NCBI RefSeq assembly: GCF_003151255.1 | Contig: NZ_CP029481.1 | Span: 2,294,001 to 2,358,000, forward strand | Direction of reading: 5' to 3' | Length of the DNA stretch: 64,000 bases | DNA from: Microvirga sp. 17 mud 1-3 | GTDB taxonomy: Bacteria; Pseudomonadota; Alphaproteobacteria; Rhizobiales; Beijerinckiaceae | Shown here: positions 55,693 through 64,000 of the stretch, piece after piece | Layout: each line of letters begins with the position of its first letter | Position numbering within the stretch: position 1 is the stretch's first letter | Translations under genes and position numbers: made by a program | Notes under the pieces: model-generated | Seen by the model: the letters and a program-made list of their open reading frames with translations, nothing else | Database searches by the model: none | Told to the model about the DNA's origin: nothing

Positions 55693-55777
55693 CAAAACAC
55701 CACATCGTCCGGAATCCCGTCATGACAGGCTCGCCGGCAGCCTTATAATCGCCAGGCGCAATATAAAAGGGGCCGCC

Positions 55778-56410
55778 ATGAGCGACGAGATCGTCTTCTA
55801 TACCAACCCCATGTCCAGAGGCCGGATCGCCCGCTGGATGCTCGAGGAACTCGGCCGCCCTTACCGCACGGAGGTTCTGGACTTCGGCACAGGCATGAAG
55901 GCGCCCGAGTACCTGGCGATCAACCCGATGGGCAAAGTACCGGCCATTCGCCACGGCGAGACTGTCGTGACCGAGGCGGCCGCCATCTGCGCCTATCTGG
56001 CCGATGCGTTTCCGGAGGCTGGTCTTGCTCCACCCCACGGCGACCCGCGCCGGGCCCCCTATTACCGCTGGATGTTCTTCGCGGCCGGCCCACTTGAGGC
56101 TGCGCTGAGCAATAAGGCGCTCGGCCTTCAGGTGCCGCAGGAGCGCAGCCGCATGATCGGATACGGCACCGAGGCGGACGCCGTGAACGCCCTGGAGAGC
56201 GCCGTATCCACTTCGGACTATATCGCCGGCGACAGCTTCACGGCGGCGGATGTCTATGTGGGTTCGCAGATCGGCTGGGGCATGATGTTCGGCACCCTGG
56301 AGAAGCGCCCGGCCTTCGAGCGCTACTGGGCCCGTCTCGCCGGCCGCCCGGCTGCGATCCGCGCCCGCGAGATTGACGACGTGCTGACGCCGAAACAGCC
56401 CGCCGAGTGA
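55778..56410 (+). CDS. glutathione S-transferase family protein
   Basis: A 210-residue GST. The N-terminal thioredoxin fold reads EIVFYTNPMSRGRIARWMLE, with Ser12-like contacts of the beta/theta type, then INPMGKVPAIRHGETVVTEA with the cis-Pro and the Glu-Ala pair. The all-helical C-terminal domain has YIAGDSFTAADVYVGSQIGW. AAAGGGG precedes the ATG at 55778. Its expression may depend on the half-site array just upstream. Confidence 0.92.
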   Translation: MSDEIVFYTNPMSRGRIARWMLEELGRPYRTEVLDFGTGMKAPEYLAINPMGKVPAIRHGETVVTEAAAICAYLADAFPEAGLAPPHGDPRRAPYYRWMFFAAGPLEAALSNKALGLQVPQERSRMIGYGTEADAVNALESAVSTSDYIAGDSFTAADVYVGSQIGWGMMFGTLEKRPAFERYWARLAGRPAAIRAREIDDVLTPKQPAE

Positions 56411-56418
56411 CGGCCTTG

Positions 56419-56862
56419 TCATCCTGCCACGGGAATCGAATAGGTTCCCGTCGCATGGCACACCATGTCTGTGCTGCCTTCCGAGAACATGGCCACCTCC
56501 CCGACCGCCAGGCGCTTGCCGAGCTTGAGCAGGCGCGATTCGGCCAGCAGGGCACGGGGTTCAGGCTTCCGAAGGAAATTGAAGTTCAGGCTCGTAGTGA
56601 CGGCGAGCGCCACTGGACCGATCTGGGCAAGGATTGCGGCATAAAGCGCGAGGTCCGCGAGGCCCATCATTGAAGGGCCCGAGAGCGTTCCGCCCGGGCG
56701 CAGATGCCGCTCATGGTAATCCATGCGCAGGCGCGCATAGAGCGGGCCGACCTCCTCGACATGATAAGTCCGGCCGCCATGGTGGATCTGCGGAAACTCG
56801 CTGTCGAGAAAGGCGCTGAGCGCCTCGCGGGTCATGACCGGCTTGTGGGATGTCGTCGACAT
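56419..56862 (-). CDS. PaaI-like hot-dog thioesterase family protein
   Basis: A 147-residue protein: HHGGRTYHVEEVGPLYARLR, HLRPGGTLSGPSMMGLADLA (the HxxxxGGxxxxxxD-type active region) and SLNFNFLRKPEPRALLAESR. It would hydrolyse an acyl- or aryl-CoA. GGGGATCAC precedes the ATG at 56862. It is convergent with the GST gene and divergent from the CoA-binding protein. Confidence 0.85.
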   Translation of the reverse strand: MSTTSHKPVMTREALSAFLDSEFPQIHHGGRTYHVEEVGPLYARLRMDYHERHLRPGGTLSGPSMMGLADLALYAAILAQIGPVALAVTTSLNFNFLRKPEPRALLAESRLLKLGKRLAVGEVAMFSEGSTDMVCHATGTYSIPVAG

Positions 56863-56907
56863 GTGATCCCCATTGAACTGCCCCGTCGTCTCCCATACGG
56901 TCCCGCC

Positions 56908-57435
56908 ATGGATCACGACAATTATCCGAACGATTATATCCGCGGCATCCTCCAGGGTGTGAAGAGCATCGCGCTCGTCGGTGCCTCCGCGAACCCGGCC
57001 CGCCCGAGCTGGATCGTGATGAAATATCTCCTTGAGCGGAGCTACGACGTCGTTCCGGTCAATCCGGGCCTCGCCGGCCAGGAACTGCTCGGCAAGAGGG
57101 CCTATGCGTCCCTCCGCGATATTCCGCATCCGGTCGACATGGTCGAGATCTTCCGCAATTCAGACGCGGCCGGGCCGATCACTGACGAGGCCCTGAGCCT
57201 CGATCCCCTGCCGAAGGTGATCTGGATGCAGCTCTCCGTCCGCAACGACGAGGCGGCCGCACGCGCCGAAGCCCAAGGCGTGAAGGTGGTCATGGACCGC
57301 TGCCCCAAGATCGAATTCGGCCGTCTCTCAGGGGAGATTTCCTGGCAGGGCGTCAATTCACGCATGCTAAGCTCAAAAAAGCCGGTCCTTGCCGGAAAAG
57401 GCTTCCAGAAGCTCAGCCTCAACCGGCCACGCTAG
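56908..57435 (+). CDS. CoA-binding protein (YccU family)
   Basis: A 175-residue Rossmann-fold protein: IALVGASANPARPSWIVMKY, DVVPVNPGLAGQELLGKRAY, VDMVEIFRNSDAAGPI, and VVMDRCPKIEF near the end. YccU-type proteins bind CoA but have no proven reaction. The short spacer to the divergent thioesterase suggests shared regulation. Confidence 0.9.
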   Translation: MDHDNYPNDYIRGILQGVKSIALVGASANPARPSWIVMKYLLERSYDVVPVNPGLAGQELLGKRAYASLRDIPHPVDMVEIFRNSDAAGPITDEALSLDPLPKVIWMQLSVRNDEAAARAEAQGVKVVMDRCPKIEFGRLSGEISWQGVNSRMLSSKKPVLAGKGFQKLSLNRPR

Positions 57436-57446
57436 ACGTTCTTCCT

Positions 57447-58175
57447 TCAACGGGCCCGGCGGTAAATTCCCGTGAATGTAACATTGTGCCCGCCGCACAT
57501 GTTATTGTCCTTCACAAGCAGGTAAGGACCCAGGCGGCGCATCTGGACCCGGCAATCGGACTCATCGGCTTCCGTATAGGGGAGCGTCCCGTTCTCGCCC
57601 ATTCCGAAGGAAAGGGCGGATCCGCGTAAAGGCGCTTCTCCCTCCAGTTCGCCGACATTGACGGCGCCGCGGGCAACCCGTCCCGGATCGGATGCACCCC
57701 AAGTCGCATCGCCTTTGATCTTCAGGCTGTTTTGCGCAGCGCCTCCTTCGAGGACGATGGTTTGCTCAGGGCCGCTCCGCCATTGCCCGATCCAGCCCTC
57801 CCGTCGTTCGACCGGCGCCTCCTGCACGGGAGAGATGGCATCCCGCGGCAGCCAACCTTCCGTTAGAGCACCCGTTCGGCCGGCATAACTGGCGCAGACG
57901 AATTCGCCTCGGCTGCCGGAGATGACGACTTCATCCCCGGGAACGAGATAAGCCTTGTCCTTGCAAGCTGCGCTGGTGCTCGGACAGCCCTTTTGGATGA
58001 CCTCGCGCTTCACGAAGTTCACGCGTGGCGAGCGATCATTGATCCTGGCGAGTGATACCGCGCTCGCCGCCTCAAGATTTTCGATCTCATAGCCGAAGTG
58101 AAAGCACCCGGCACTTTCGGCAAAGGACGGACCAGTCCAAACCAGGCCCAGGAGCAGAATTCCGGCTGCCTTCAT
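57447..58175 (-). CDS. secreted protein with SH3-like region, unknown function
   Basis: A 242-residue protein with a signal peptide (MKAAGILLLGLVWTGPSFA). The first mature half resembles a bacterial SH3-like module (KAYLVPGDEVVISGSRGEFV, then GRTGALTEGWLPRDAISPV). The second half (WIGQWRSGPEQTIVLEGGAA) is a strand-rich domain, with Cys in DCRVQM and NMCGGHN. I do not recognise a named family. GGGGGAT lies before the ATG at 58175. Confidence 0.72.
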   Translation of the reverse strand: MKAAGILLLGLVWTGPSFAESAGCFHFGYEIENLEAASAVSLARINDRSPRVNFVKREVIQKGCPSTSAACKDKAYLVPGDEVVISGSRGEFVCASYAGRTGALTEGWLPRDAISPVQEAPVERREGWIGQWRSGPEQTIVLEGGAAQNSLKIKGDATWGASDPGRVARGAVNVGELEGEAPLRGSALSFGMGENGTLPYTEADESDCRVQMRRLGPYLLVKDNNMCGGHNVTFTGIYRRAR

Positions 58176-58214
58176 CTTAGATCCCCCGCCCATGGCGCCC
58201 CTCTGAATAGTGTT

Positions 58215-58574
58215 CTACTTCACCGCCTCTTCATAGAGGTCCGGCTTGAAGCCGACCAGAAGGCTTTCCTTGAGTTCCAGCACGGGGCGTTTGATCATCG
58301 ACGGTTGATCGAGCATGAGCGCAACGGCCCTCTGCTCATCGAGATCGCTCCTGTCTTCCTCCGAGAGCTTCCGGAAGGTCGTCCCGGCCCGGTTCAGAAG
58401 AATCTCCCACCCTACCCTTCGCACCCAGCCGTCAAGACGGGCCCGCTCTATCCCTTGGACCTTGTAGTCGTGAAACGCATAGGCGACACCTTTGGCATCG
58501 AGCCAAGCGCGGGCCTTCTTCACCGTGTCGCAGTTCTTGATGCCATAGAGTGTCACGGCCGGCTCAGGCGTCAT
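58215..58574 (-). CDS. ArsC/Spx/YffB family protein
   Basis: A 119-residue thioredoxin-fold protein. It begins VTLYGIKNCDTVKKARAWLD, with a single Cys in NCDTVKKA as in YffB rather than the CX3CR of arsenate reductases, and has DQPSMIKRPVLEL, the conserved cis-Pro region. YffB-type proteins are reductases or adaptors of unknown substrate; arsenate reduction is unlikely. Confidence 0.88.
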   Translation of the reverse strand: MTPEPAVTLYGIKNCDTVKKARAWLDAKGVAYAFHDYKVQGIERARLDGWVRRVGWEILLNRAGTTFRKLSEEDRSDLDEQRAVALMLDQPSMIKRPVLELKESLLVGFKPDLYEEAVK

Positions 58575-58729
58575 GTCTTATCCTCACTCACCTATCTATA
58601 TGCTGCGAACCCTATAGCAGAGATCGGAAGGACCCTCGCGACCGCCCTGCCGAAACGTGGGAGGCTCTGATATCGACGGCGCTGACCAAGCCCCTGCCCT
58701 AGGGGCTTGAGGCTCGGTACACTTGCACA

Positions 58730-59428
58730 TTATTCGGATGTCCGGCGCCCTTGGCGCTGCGTCTCCTCGTTGCGGCGAACCATCTCGGCGATCCAGATCG
58801 GCGCATAAGGCGGAGTGCAGCCCGGTGAGGCGGGATAGTCGATCAGGACCGCGAGCCGCTCACCGATCCGGATGGCGCGTTGGCGATGTTGGGCGTGTCG
58901 GATACCGATCTCGGCCAGGCAGTGGTTCATGGCCCACTGCTTGTAAATCGGCGCCTGCTTCATCTCCTTCTCGATCTGGTCGAGCAGCGCTTCGAGGTCG
59001 AGGTCCCGCGCTTTCTTGACAACCCTTTCGGTCGTCAGGCTCCAGCCTGCGCGCCCGAGGAGATCATCGCCGTCCTTCCAGCGCAGGCGAAGCGCCTCCG
59101 CATGGGAGCTGGCCCTGACTACGTTCACGACGAACCAGTCGAGGAGCTTGGGCGAACGAATGTCTCGGACCATCGCGTCGAGATCAGCTGGCGAAAGGGC
59201 TTTTGGCCTGCATATCAACGTTGCGAGAAGCCGACCGGCCGTGTCGCCAGCAGCCCACAATTGGAGCGCAAGTTGGTGCTGGGCTTTGAGGCGGCCGGCT
59301 AAACCGCGCAGGCGGGTGAGGTTCACGCCATAGTCGTCGCCACGGCGTTCGTTGGCCTCCCGAATTTTCGGGTCTTCAAGCGCAGCAAGCTCGCGCAGGA
59401 CATCCGCGATCGTAGGCTCCGACGACAT
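58730..59428 (-). CDS. DNA alkylation repair (AlkD-like) protein
   Basis: A 232-residue all-helical protein in the ALK/HEAT-repeat family: VLRELAALEDPKIREANERR, NLTRLRGLAGRLKAQHQLAL, LLDWFVVNVVRASSH and YKQWAMNHCLAEIGIRH. AlkD-type glycosylases remove bulky or cationic lesions; this branch is commonly annotated only as alkylation repair, and the catalytic Asp/Trp are not all obvious. Its start shares one base with the arsR stop. Confidence 0.8.
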   Translation of the reverse strand: MSSEPTIADVLRELAALEDPKIREANERRGDDYGVNLTRLRGLAGRLKAQHQLALQLWAAGDTAGRLLATLICRPKALSPADLDAMVRDIRSPKLLDWFVVNVVRASSHAEALRLRWKDGDDLLGRAGWSLTTERVVKKARDLDLEALLDQIEKEMKQAPIYKQWAMNHCLAEIGIRHAQHRQRAIRIGERLAVLIDYPASPGCTPPYAPIWIAEMVRRNEETQRQGRRTSE

Positions 59429-59790
59429 CAGGCTCTTTTCCCGGCTCGTCCGGTCATAGGAGCACTGCGCCGCTCCCGTTTCCCACGTGCGATTTCCGTG
59501 GCCAGCGCATCCAATTTCGGCTCCCAGAAACTCCTGAACTGACCGACCCACGCATCGACCGACTGAAGGCCTGAAGCATCCAACGAATAGAGACGCCTTT
59601 GCGCCTCCGCGCGGACTCGCGCAAAACCACTCTCCCGCAACACCTTGAGGTGCTGCGACACGGCAGCCTGCGTGATGCCGAACTCGGCCCTAATCGCCTC
59701 TACGACTTCTCCAGACGCCATCTCCCCCGAACCGAGGAATTCGAGGATACGGCGGCGCACCGGGTCTGCCAAGACTTCGAAAGCGTGCAT
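59428..59790 (-). CDS. ArsR-type winged-helix regulator
   Basis: A 120-residue regulator: FEVLADPVRRRILEFLGSGE, then ASGEVVEAIRAEFGITQAAV and SQHLKVLRESGFARVRAEA. No metal-binding ELCV box is seen. It belongs to the ArsR proteins that pair with SRPBCC genes. It overlaps both neighbours by one base. Confidence 0.9.
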   Translation of the reverse strand: MHAFEVLADPVRRRILEFLGSGEMASGEVVEAIRAEFGITQAAVSQHLKVLRESGFARVRAEAQRRLYSLDASGLQSVDAWVGQFRSFWEPKLDALATEIARGKRERRSAPMTGRAGKRA

Positions 59791-60452
59791 CAGCTTCCTG
59801 TGCCCGGATGCGCTAGGTTCGGTGGGAGCTCGCCGCGATAGAAAGCGATGGTCCGGTCCGACCGCTCCTTTGCCGAAGCCGGGTCAACGCCGCTCGCAAC
59901 ATGGGCTTCCCGCCACGCCTCGCCGCTCTGCCTCATGAAGTCCTTGCCGTTGGGCGAACCCATCCATGACCCGGCGGTCGTCGGATCAATAGACGATCCA
60001 GTTTCCAGATAACGCGCGAGACCCATGGCGGCGAGGTCCCAGCCGATCCCCACCGCGCCGGGGCCGAACTGGTTCCAGTGGTCTTCGATGATTGCCGTGT
60101 GCTCCAGCGTTATCCGTGCCTGGCCCTTGTCAGCCGCCAACGTGACGTCGATCCAGCTTGTCCCGCCGCCGAACTCCCATGTCGCCGAAAAATGGCGCGG
60201 CGGCGTGCAGGCCGTGATGGTTCCGCCCGCGTTGCCCTTGAGCTGATACCTTCCGCCTAATTGAAGATCACCCTCAACCGGCAAAAACCATCGCGGGATA
60301 CGTTCCTTGCTGGTCAGGGCGTCCCACAGGTCGTCGATATCCGTATCGTAAAGACGTGTCAGCGTGACGGTGCAGGCTGGCTTCCCATCCTTCACGAAAT
60401 TACGCACGGAACGCGTGACCAGTCCAAGCACGCTTGCGACGTCGAGATGCAT
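59790..60452 (-). CDS. SRPBCC (AHSA1-like) family protein
   Basis: A 220-residue protein. The AHSA1/START-like part is at about 20-160: TLTRLYDTDIDDLWDALTSK, RIPRWFLPVEGDLQLGGRYQ, SATWEFGGGTSWIDVTLAA and ITLEHTAIIEDHWNQFGPGA. The remaining 60 residues extend beyond a minimal SRPBCC domain. Members bind hydrophobic ligands in a deep pocket. It is first in an operon with arsR and an alkylation repair gene; a GGGAAG-rich stretch precedes the ATG at 60452. Confidence 0.88.
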   Translation of the reverse strand: MHLDVASVLGLVTRSVRNFVKDGKPACTVTLTRLYDTDIDDLWDALTSKERIPRWFLPVEGDLQLGGRYQLKGNAGGTITACTPPRHFSATWEFGGGTSWIDVTLAADKGQARITLEHTAIIEDHWNQFGPGAVGIGWDLAAMGLARYLETGSSIDPTTAGSWMGSPNGKDFMRQSGEAWREAHVASGVDPASAKERSDRTIAFYRGELPPNLAHPGTGS

Positions 60453-60568
60453 TGTTTTCTTCCCGGTCTTCCCAGGGGATATTAAAAGCCATCGCTTATA
60501 TAAGTAAAGCCTTTTTATACATCCCTGAAGCATCAAACAGAACAGCGCATCTCGCCAGTCGATTCGTA

Positions 60569-61387
60569 TTAGGCAGCCGTTGGTCCAATAAGATCCGCCG
60601 TAATGCGTGGCAGGTAGGTGAGAAGGACCTCGCCATAGCGGGCGATGGTATCCGGGTCGAAGCGCGCTGCGGGACCGGCGATGCTAACTGCGGCCACCGC
60701 CTCTCCGGACGCTCCGAAAATCGGTGCGGCGATGCAGGCGCTCCCGAGCTCGTTCTCTTCCATCTCCACGGTCCAGCCGTCGCGGCGGCAGCGCTCAAGG
60801 ACCTCCTCGAGCCTTTCAGGATCGGTGATGGTGTGCCGTGTGGACGGTGACAGGGTGCTGTTGCCATAAATGAACTGGCGGAAGGGTTTGGGCTGCCAGG
60901 CCAGAAGTGCGCGGCCGCAGGCGGTGGAGTGATAGGGAGTTCGGGTTCCCGAATAGGACGACACGCGCAAAGTGTGGCTCCCTTCGAGGCTGTCGACGAT
61001 CACCGCATCGGCCGGGCCGGGCAGAGCAAGGTTCACGGTCTCGCGCGTGAGCGTACATACGGCGATAAGGTGCGGGCGGGCTACGGCGCTGACGTCGAGC
61101 CGACGTTCGACGGCGCGCCCATAGACCAGGTGCTGCAAGCTAAGGCGATAGGCGCCGGCTTGCGTGTTTCGTTCGGCGAGCCCGGTATCGACCAGCGCCT
61201 TAACGAGGTTGAAGGCCGTTGTCTTCGCAAGCCCAGTGCGCGCTGCGAGATCGCGCAGCGACACCCACCCCCCATCAGCCATGACGTCGAGCAGAGCTTT
61301 TGCTCGCGCGATAGATTGAATGCGCGCTTCTCCAACGGCTCTTGAATCATCTGCGGAAGCACCTTCGTCACGCTGAACCACTTGCAT
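60569..61387 (-). CDS. IclR family transcriptional regulator
   Basis: A 272-residue regulator: winged helix at about 22-85 (ARAKALLDVMADGGWVSLRD, LAARTGLAKTTAFNLVKALV) and a GAF-like effector domain (YSGTRTPYHSTACGRALLAW, SACIAAPIFGASGEAVAAVS). GGAGGGCTGC before the ATG at 61387 fixes the start. It is divergent from the peptide/opine ABC transporter genes, its likely target. Confidence 0.92.
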   Translation of the reverse strand: MQVVQRDEGASADDSRAVGEARIQSIARAKALLDVMADGGWVSLRDLAARTGLAKTTAFNLVKALVDTGLAERNTQAGAYRLSLQHLVYGRAVERRLDVSAVARPHLIAVCTLTRETVNLALPGPADAVIVDSLEGSHTLRVSSYSGTRTPYHSTACGRALLAWQPKPFRQFIYGNSTLSPSTRHTITDPERLEEVLERCRRDGWTVEMEENELGSACIAAPIFGASGEAVAAVSIAGPAARFDPDTIARYGEVLLTYLPRITADLIGPTAA

Positions 61388-61415
61388 GCAGCCCTCCTTC
61401 ACTTTCGAGGTCATA

Positions 61416-61558
61416 CCATATTGTGGGAGCATCATCGACTAGCCAAACGGAGGGGCCGTGAAGTCTCTACACCTTCCATACGAATGTATTGACGCATCTG
61501 GCAGTTTGAACCTAATCTTCCTCGAACAGAAAACAAGAATAATCGTTCCACCATATGG
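61416..61558. promoter_or_regulatory. paired inverted motif in the IclR/ABC spacer
   Basis: The minus strand at 61416-61428 reads TCCCACAATATGG and the plus strand at 61546-61558 reads TTCCACCATATGG; the two share YCCACMATATGG in opposite orientation, about 120 bp apart, one near each divergent start. This is the best candidate for IclR binding in the 333-bp spacer; otherwise I see no gene in it. Confidence 0.4.
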
Positions 61559-61720
61559 GACGTTCTGAACAGAGGGTTTCGCGCATATGTTGCTTCGGCC
61601 GATGCGCGAGAAATGGTCACGACGGATAGAAATCCGTCACAGGCATTCGGCCTCGGGCGCGAGACGCGTTGTTTCGCATTCCGCTGGCCGCGCTGTCGCC
61701 AATCAAGAAGGGGAACTCGT

Positions 61721-63313
61721 GTGACGAAGGATACGGATTTTACGGCCCTGCCGGACGCGGCGTTCGCTCTCGATCGCCGCCATCTCCTCCGCCTCTTGCT
61801 GGTCGGAGGTGCCATGGCCGCCTGCCCTTCCGCCTTTGCGGCGGCTCCTGAAGGTACTGCGCCGAAACGTGGCGGCACATTACGGATTGGCGCCGACGCA
61901 GATCCGATCGGCCTCGACCCAACGACCGTTACGGCGTTTTCCTCAAACGATTTCACGGCGCTTCTCTATTCCGGGCTTCTTCGCTGGAATGCGAAGATGC
62001 AGGTGGAGCCGGATCTTGCCGTTGGGTACGAGATGCCCGACGAGCGGACCTATCTCTTCAAACTTCGCCAGGGCGTGAAATTCCACAACGGCCAGGACTT
62101 CACGGCTGAGGACGTTAAATATACCTTCGACCGCATCCTCGATCCGGCTACCGCGAGCCGCCTGCGCGCCCAATATGCCAGCATCGAGAACGTCACGGTC
62201 GTCGATCCCTTCACTGTGCGCTTCACGCTGAAGACGCGCGATGCCGCATTCCTGAGCTATCTGGCGAGCAACCCGGACGGTGCCATCGTGCCGAAGGGGG
62301 TCGAGGATCTGGCCACCAAGCCGGTCGGGACCGGCCCATTCATCTTCGAGTCCTATCAACCCAACCAGCAATTCACGCTGGCGCGCAATCCGAACTACTT
62401 CGAGGAAGGGCAACCCTATCTCGATAAGGTCGTGTTCAAGTTCTACAAGGACCAGGCAACGCTCTCCTCCGCGCTGCGGTCCAAGACCATCGACATGACG
62501 TGGCTGAAGGATCCCAAAGTGGCGGCGCTGATGGCGCGCGCCTCCAAGGACTTCGTCTCGGCACCGGGCCAGACCTCCCGCACCTTCCCGGTCTGGCTCA
62601 ACATGAAGGCGCCGCCACTCAATGATGTCAGAGTCCGCCGGGCACTGAGCCTTGCGACGGACAGGCAGGCCTGCCTTCAGACCGTTCTCGGGGGCTCCGG
62701 CAAGGTCGGCGCCATGATCCCGGAAAGCCAAGTTGGCGGCTATGACGGCGTCGGTGAAATGCCGTACTACAAACACGATCCGGCAGCCGCCAAGGCGCTG
62801 CTGGCGGAAGCAGGCTTTCCGGATGGCATTGATCTCGGCGAATACATCGTCGTTGCGGCCAATCCCCTCGACGTCGCCTGCGCACAGATCCTTCAGCAGC
62901 AATGGCAGGCGGCCGGTATCAAGGTGCGGATTGTGCCTATGGAGACGGCGCCGCTCCTCAACCATTGGAGTGCAGGCACCTGGCCGACTCTGTTGTCCGT
63001 CGCCCTTTCGTGGACGCCGGATTCCGACGCCATCCTCCAGTACGTCAATTCCCAGAGCAAATTCGGCAAGGCAATGGGCATCACCGACGAATCTCTTGAT
63101 CGGATGATGGCCGAGGCACGGGCCGAGACGGACAATACCAAGCGTGCGGAGAAGAACCTCGCGATTCAGAAGCACATCGCCGATCAGGCTTATATTCTAC
63201 AGATCTATCAGTACCCCCTGCGCTGGGAGATCTGGTGGAATTACGTCGAGGGCTATGTTCCACTGGCGGCGAACATCCGCTCCTACGTTCGGACCACTTG
63301 GCTGAAGGACTGA
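61721..63313 (+). CDS. ABC transporter substrate-binding protein, family 5 (peptide/opine type)
   Basis: A 530-residue periplasmic protein. The signal has twin arginines (LDRRHLLRLLLVGGAMAAC), so Tat export is possible. The mature start KRGGTLRIGADADPIGLDPT, then YLFKLRQGVKFHNGQDFTAE and DVKYTFDRILDPA, are the SBP_bac_5 pattern. Ligands of the family include peptides, opines, nickel and glycosides. The start is a GTG at 61721; GAAGGGGAA lies upstream. The permease gene follows by 39 bp. Confidence 0.92.
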   Translation: MTKDTDFTALPDAAFALDRRHLLRLLLVGGAMAACPSAFAAAPEGTAPKRGGTLRIGADADPIGLDPTTVTAFSSNDFTALLYSGLLRWNAKMQVEPDLAVGYEMPDERTYLFKLRQGVKFHNGQDFTAEDVKYTFDRILDPATASRLRAQYASIENVTVVDPFTVRFTLKTRDAAFLSYLASNPDGAIVPKGVEDLATKPVGTGPFIFESYQPNQQFTLARNPNYFEEGQPYLDKVVFKFYKDQATLSSALRSKTIDMTWLKDPKVAALMARASKDFVSAPGQTSRTFPVWLNMKAPPLNDVRVRRALSLATDRQACLQTVLGGSGKVGAMIPESQVGGYDGVGEMPYYKHDPAAAKALLAEAGFPDGIDLGEYIVVAANPLDVACAQILQQQWQAAGIKVRIVPMETAPLLNHWSAGTWPTLLSVALSWTPDSDAILQYVNSQSKFGKAMGITDESLDRMMAEARAETDNTKRAEKNLAIQKHIADQAYILQIYQYPLRWEIWWNYVEGYVPLAANIRSYVRTTWLKD

Positions 63314-63352
63314 CGCCTTGGCCATGACTATCCTGCACGCCGGAGCGGCGTC

Positions 63353-64000
63353 ATGAGGCGCGTCATATTCGTGCGGTCGATGTGGATGGGGGCGATCCTT
63401 CTTGGGGTCTCCTTCGTCGCCTTCATGCTCATGAGGGCCCTGCCGGGCGATTTCGTCCTGGCAGCGGCCGGCGCTCAGATGCTCCAACCGGACGTGCTGG
63501 ACGCGATGCGCCGAGACCTCGGCCTCAACCGCCCACTGATCGAGCAATACATCTCCTGGTTGGGCGCTGCGCTGCAAGGCGACTTCGGCACATCCTTTGT
63601 GACGCGGCAGCCGGTTCTCCAGGAGTTGTGGCCTCGCCTCCTGGTGACCCTCGAGCTCACCTTCATCGCGGCCATCATCGCTCTTATCATGGGCGTCGGC
63701 ACGGGCATCGCATCAGCGCGCCTTCGAGGAGCGGCGGACTGGATCGTACGCCTCTACAATGGGTTCATCCTCGCCGTACCGAACTTCGTCGTGGGCACGT
63801 TAATCGTCCTTCTGGTCGGCCTCTATTTTCCCGAACTTGCTGTCCTCGGCTACGTGCCCTTCCGCGAAAACCCCATTGGAAACGTCACCGGCCTGATCCT
63901 CCCCGCCCTTGCGCTGGCCCTCGCGATCTCGGTCACTATATCCGAAAATACGCGGGCGGCCGTGCTTGAGGTGTCGAACCAGGACTTCGTGATGGTCGCG
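63353..64000 (+). CDS. ABC transporter permease, DppB/OppB family (3' end outside window)
   Basis: The first 216 residues of a permease. One helix (ILLGVSFVAFMLMRALPGD) is followed by a periplasmic segment with LQPDVLDAMRRDLGLNRPLI and EQYISWLGAALQGDFGTSFV, the DppB landmark, then helices such as LTFIAAIIALIMGVGTGIAS. The frame is open at the right edge, so the EAA coupling loop is missing. It forms the importer with the upstream binding protein. Confidence 0.92.
   Translation, partial: MRRVIFVRSMWMGAILLGVSFVAFMLMRALPGDFVLAAAGAQMLQPDVLDAMRRDLGLNRPLIEQYISWLGAALQGDFGTSFVTRQPVLQELWPRLLVTLELTFIAAIIALIMGVGTGIASARLRGAADWIVRLYNGFILAVPNFVVGTLIVLLVGLYFPELAVLGYVPFRENPIGNVTGLILPALALALAISVTISENTRAAVLEVSNQDFVMVA

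Noticed and set aside
55535..56461. 308-codon minus-strand frame
   Set aside because: Antisense to the glutathione transferase, with a non-biological composition and no family features.
58215..58574. Arsenate reductase for the ArsC-family gene
   Set aside because: Only one cysteine is present in the N-terminal motif, as in YffB, and there are no other ars genes nearby; the ArsR at 59.4 kb lacks the metal box.
1..64000. CRISPR arrays, transposases, phage genes or rRNA
   Set aside because: I looked for regular direct repeats with spacers, IS ends, integrases and rRNA sequence and found none.

Overview
The window is high-GC DNA from an alphaproteobacterium, most likely of the order Hyphomicrobiales (a Microvirga- or Methylobacterium-like organism; the genus is inference). 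Supporting signs are an alphaproteobacterial NDUFS4-type complex I accessory subunit, two MPxYxF (DUF6894) proteins, a DUF1127 protein, a DUF2865 protein, many GcvA/IclR/Lrp-type regulators and palindromic intergenic repeats typical of this order. Most of the window is chromosomal core with short operons and many 1-4 bp stop/start overlaps. There is no prophage, transposase or CRISPR array.

Layout. 1-4.3 kb: DUF2865 protein (cut by the left edge), a VOC protein, CreA and GlmS. 4.3-9.6 kb: glmU, then the divergent periplasmic glucan pair opgG-opgH. 9.6-13.3 kb: a GcvA-type LysR regulator with an operator-like palindrome, a DUF1127 protein, a Na/Pi cotransporter and MarC.

13.4-30 kb is the most interesting block: a catabolic island for an aromatic acid activated as its CoA thioester, best explained as the aerobic 2-aminobenzoyl-CoA (anthranilate) route. 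Ten minus-strand genes encode a CoA ligase, a fused FAD monooxygenase/Old-Yellow-Enzyme reductase, an SDR, a MarR regulator, a crotonase lacking both classical catalytic glutamates, an acyl-CoA dehydrogenase, a thioesterase, a RidA-type protein, an enoyl-CoA hydratase and a 3-hydroxyacyl-CoA dehydrogenase that carries a one-base frameshift. Divergently, livKHMGF-type ABC transporter genes are followed by an arylformamidase-like hydrolase. Two near-identical 20-bp palindromes, one in the divergent promoter and one between ligase and monooxygenase, look like operators for the MarR protein. Together the genes would take up the substrate, release it from an N-formyl precursor, activate it, hydroxylate and reduce the ring, and finish by beta-oxidation-like steps.

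30-42 kb: a diguanylate cyclase, two tandem Rnk/GreA-C-like proteins with a 50-residue protein, tRNA-Arg, the complex I accessory subunit, tRNA-Pro, DUF192 and double cold-shock proteins, a sirtuin, a DUF1624 membrane protein with a cysteine-rich tail, an Lrp regulator, KDPGal aldolase, an RNase Z-like hydrolase, a LuxR-type regulator flanked by DUF6894 genes, a cupin and tRNA-Glu. 42-48.5 kb: a minus-strand run of lipoprotein, aminotransferase, homoserine dehydrogenase, glpX, GNAT and recJ. 48.6-58.6 kb: phaC, a FadL porin, an FAH-family hydrolase, argC, rplM-rpsI, a GST behind an unusual triple half-site, a PaaI-like thioesterase, a CoA-binding protein, a secreted protein and an ArsC-like protein. 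58.7-64 kb: an SRPBCC-ArsR-DNA alkylation repair operon, an IclR regulator, and a divergent peptide/opine-type ABC transporter that runs off the right edge.
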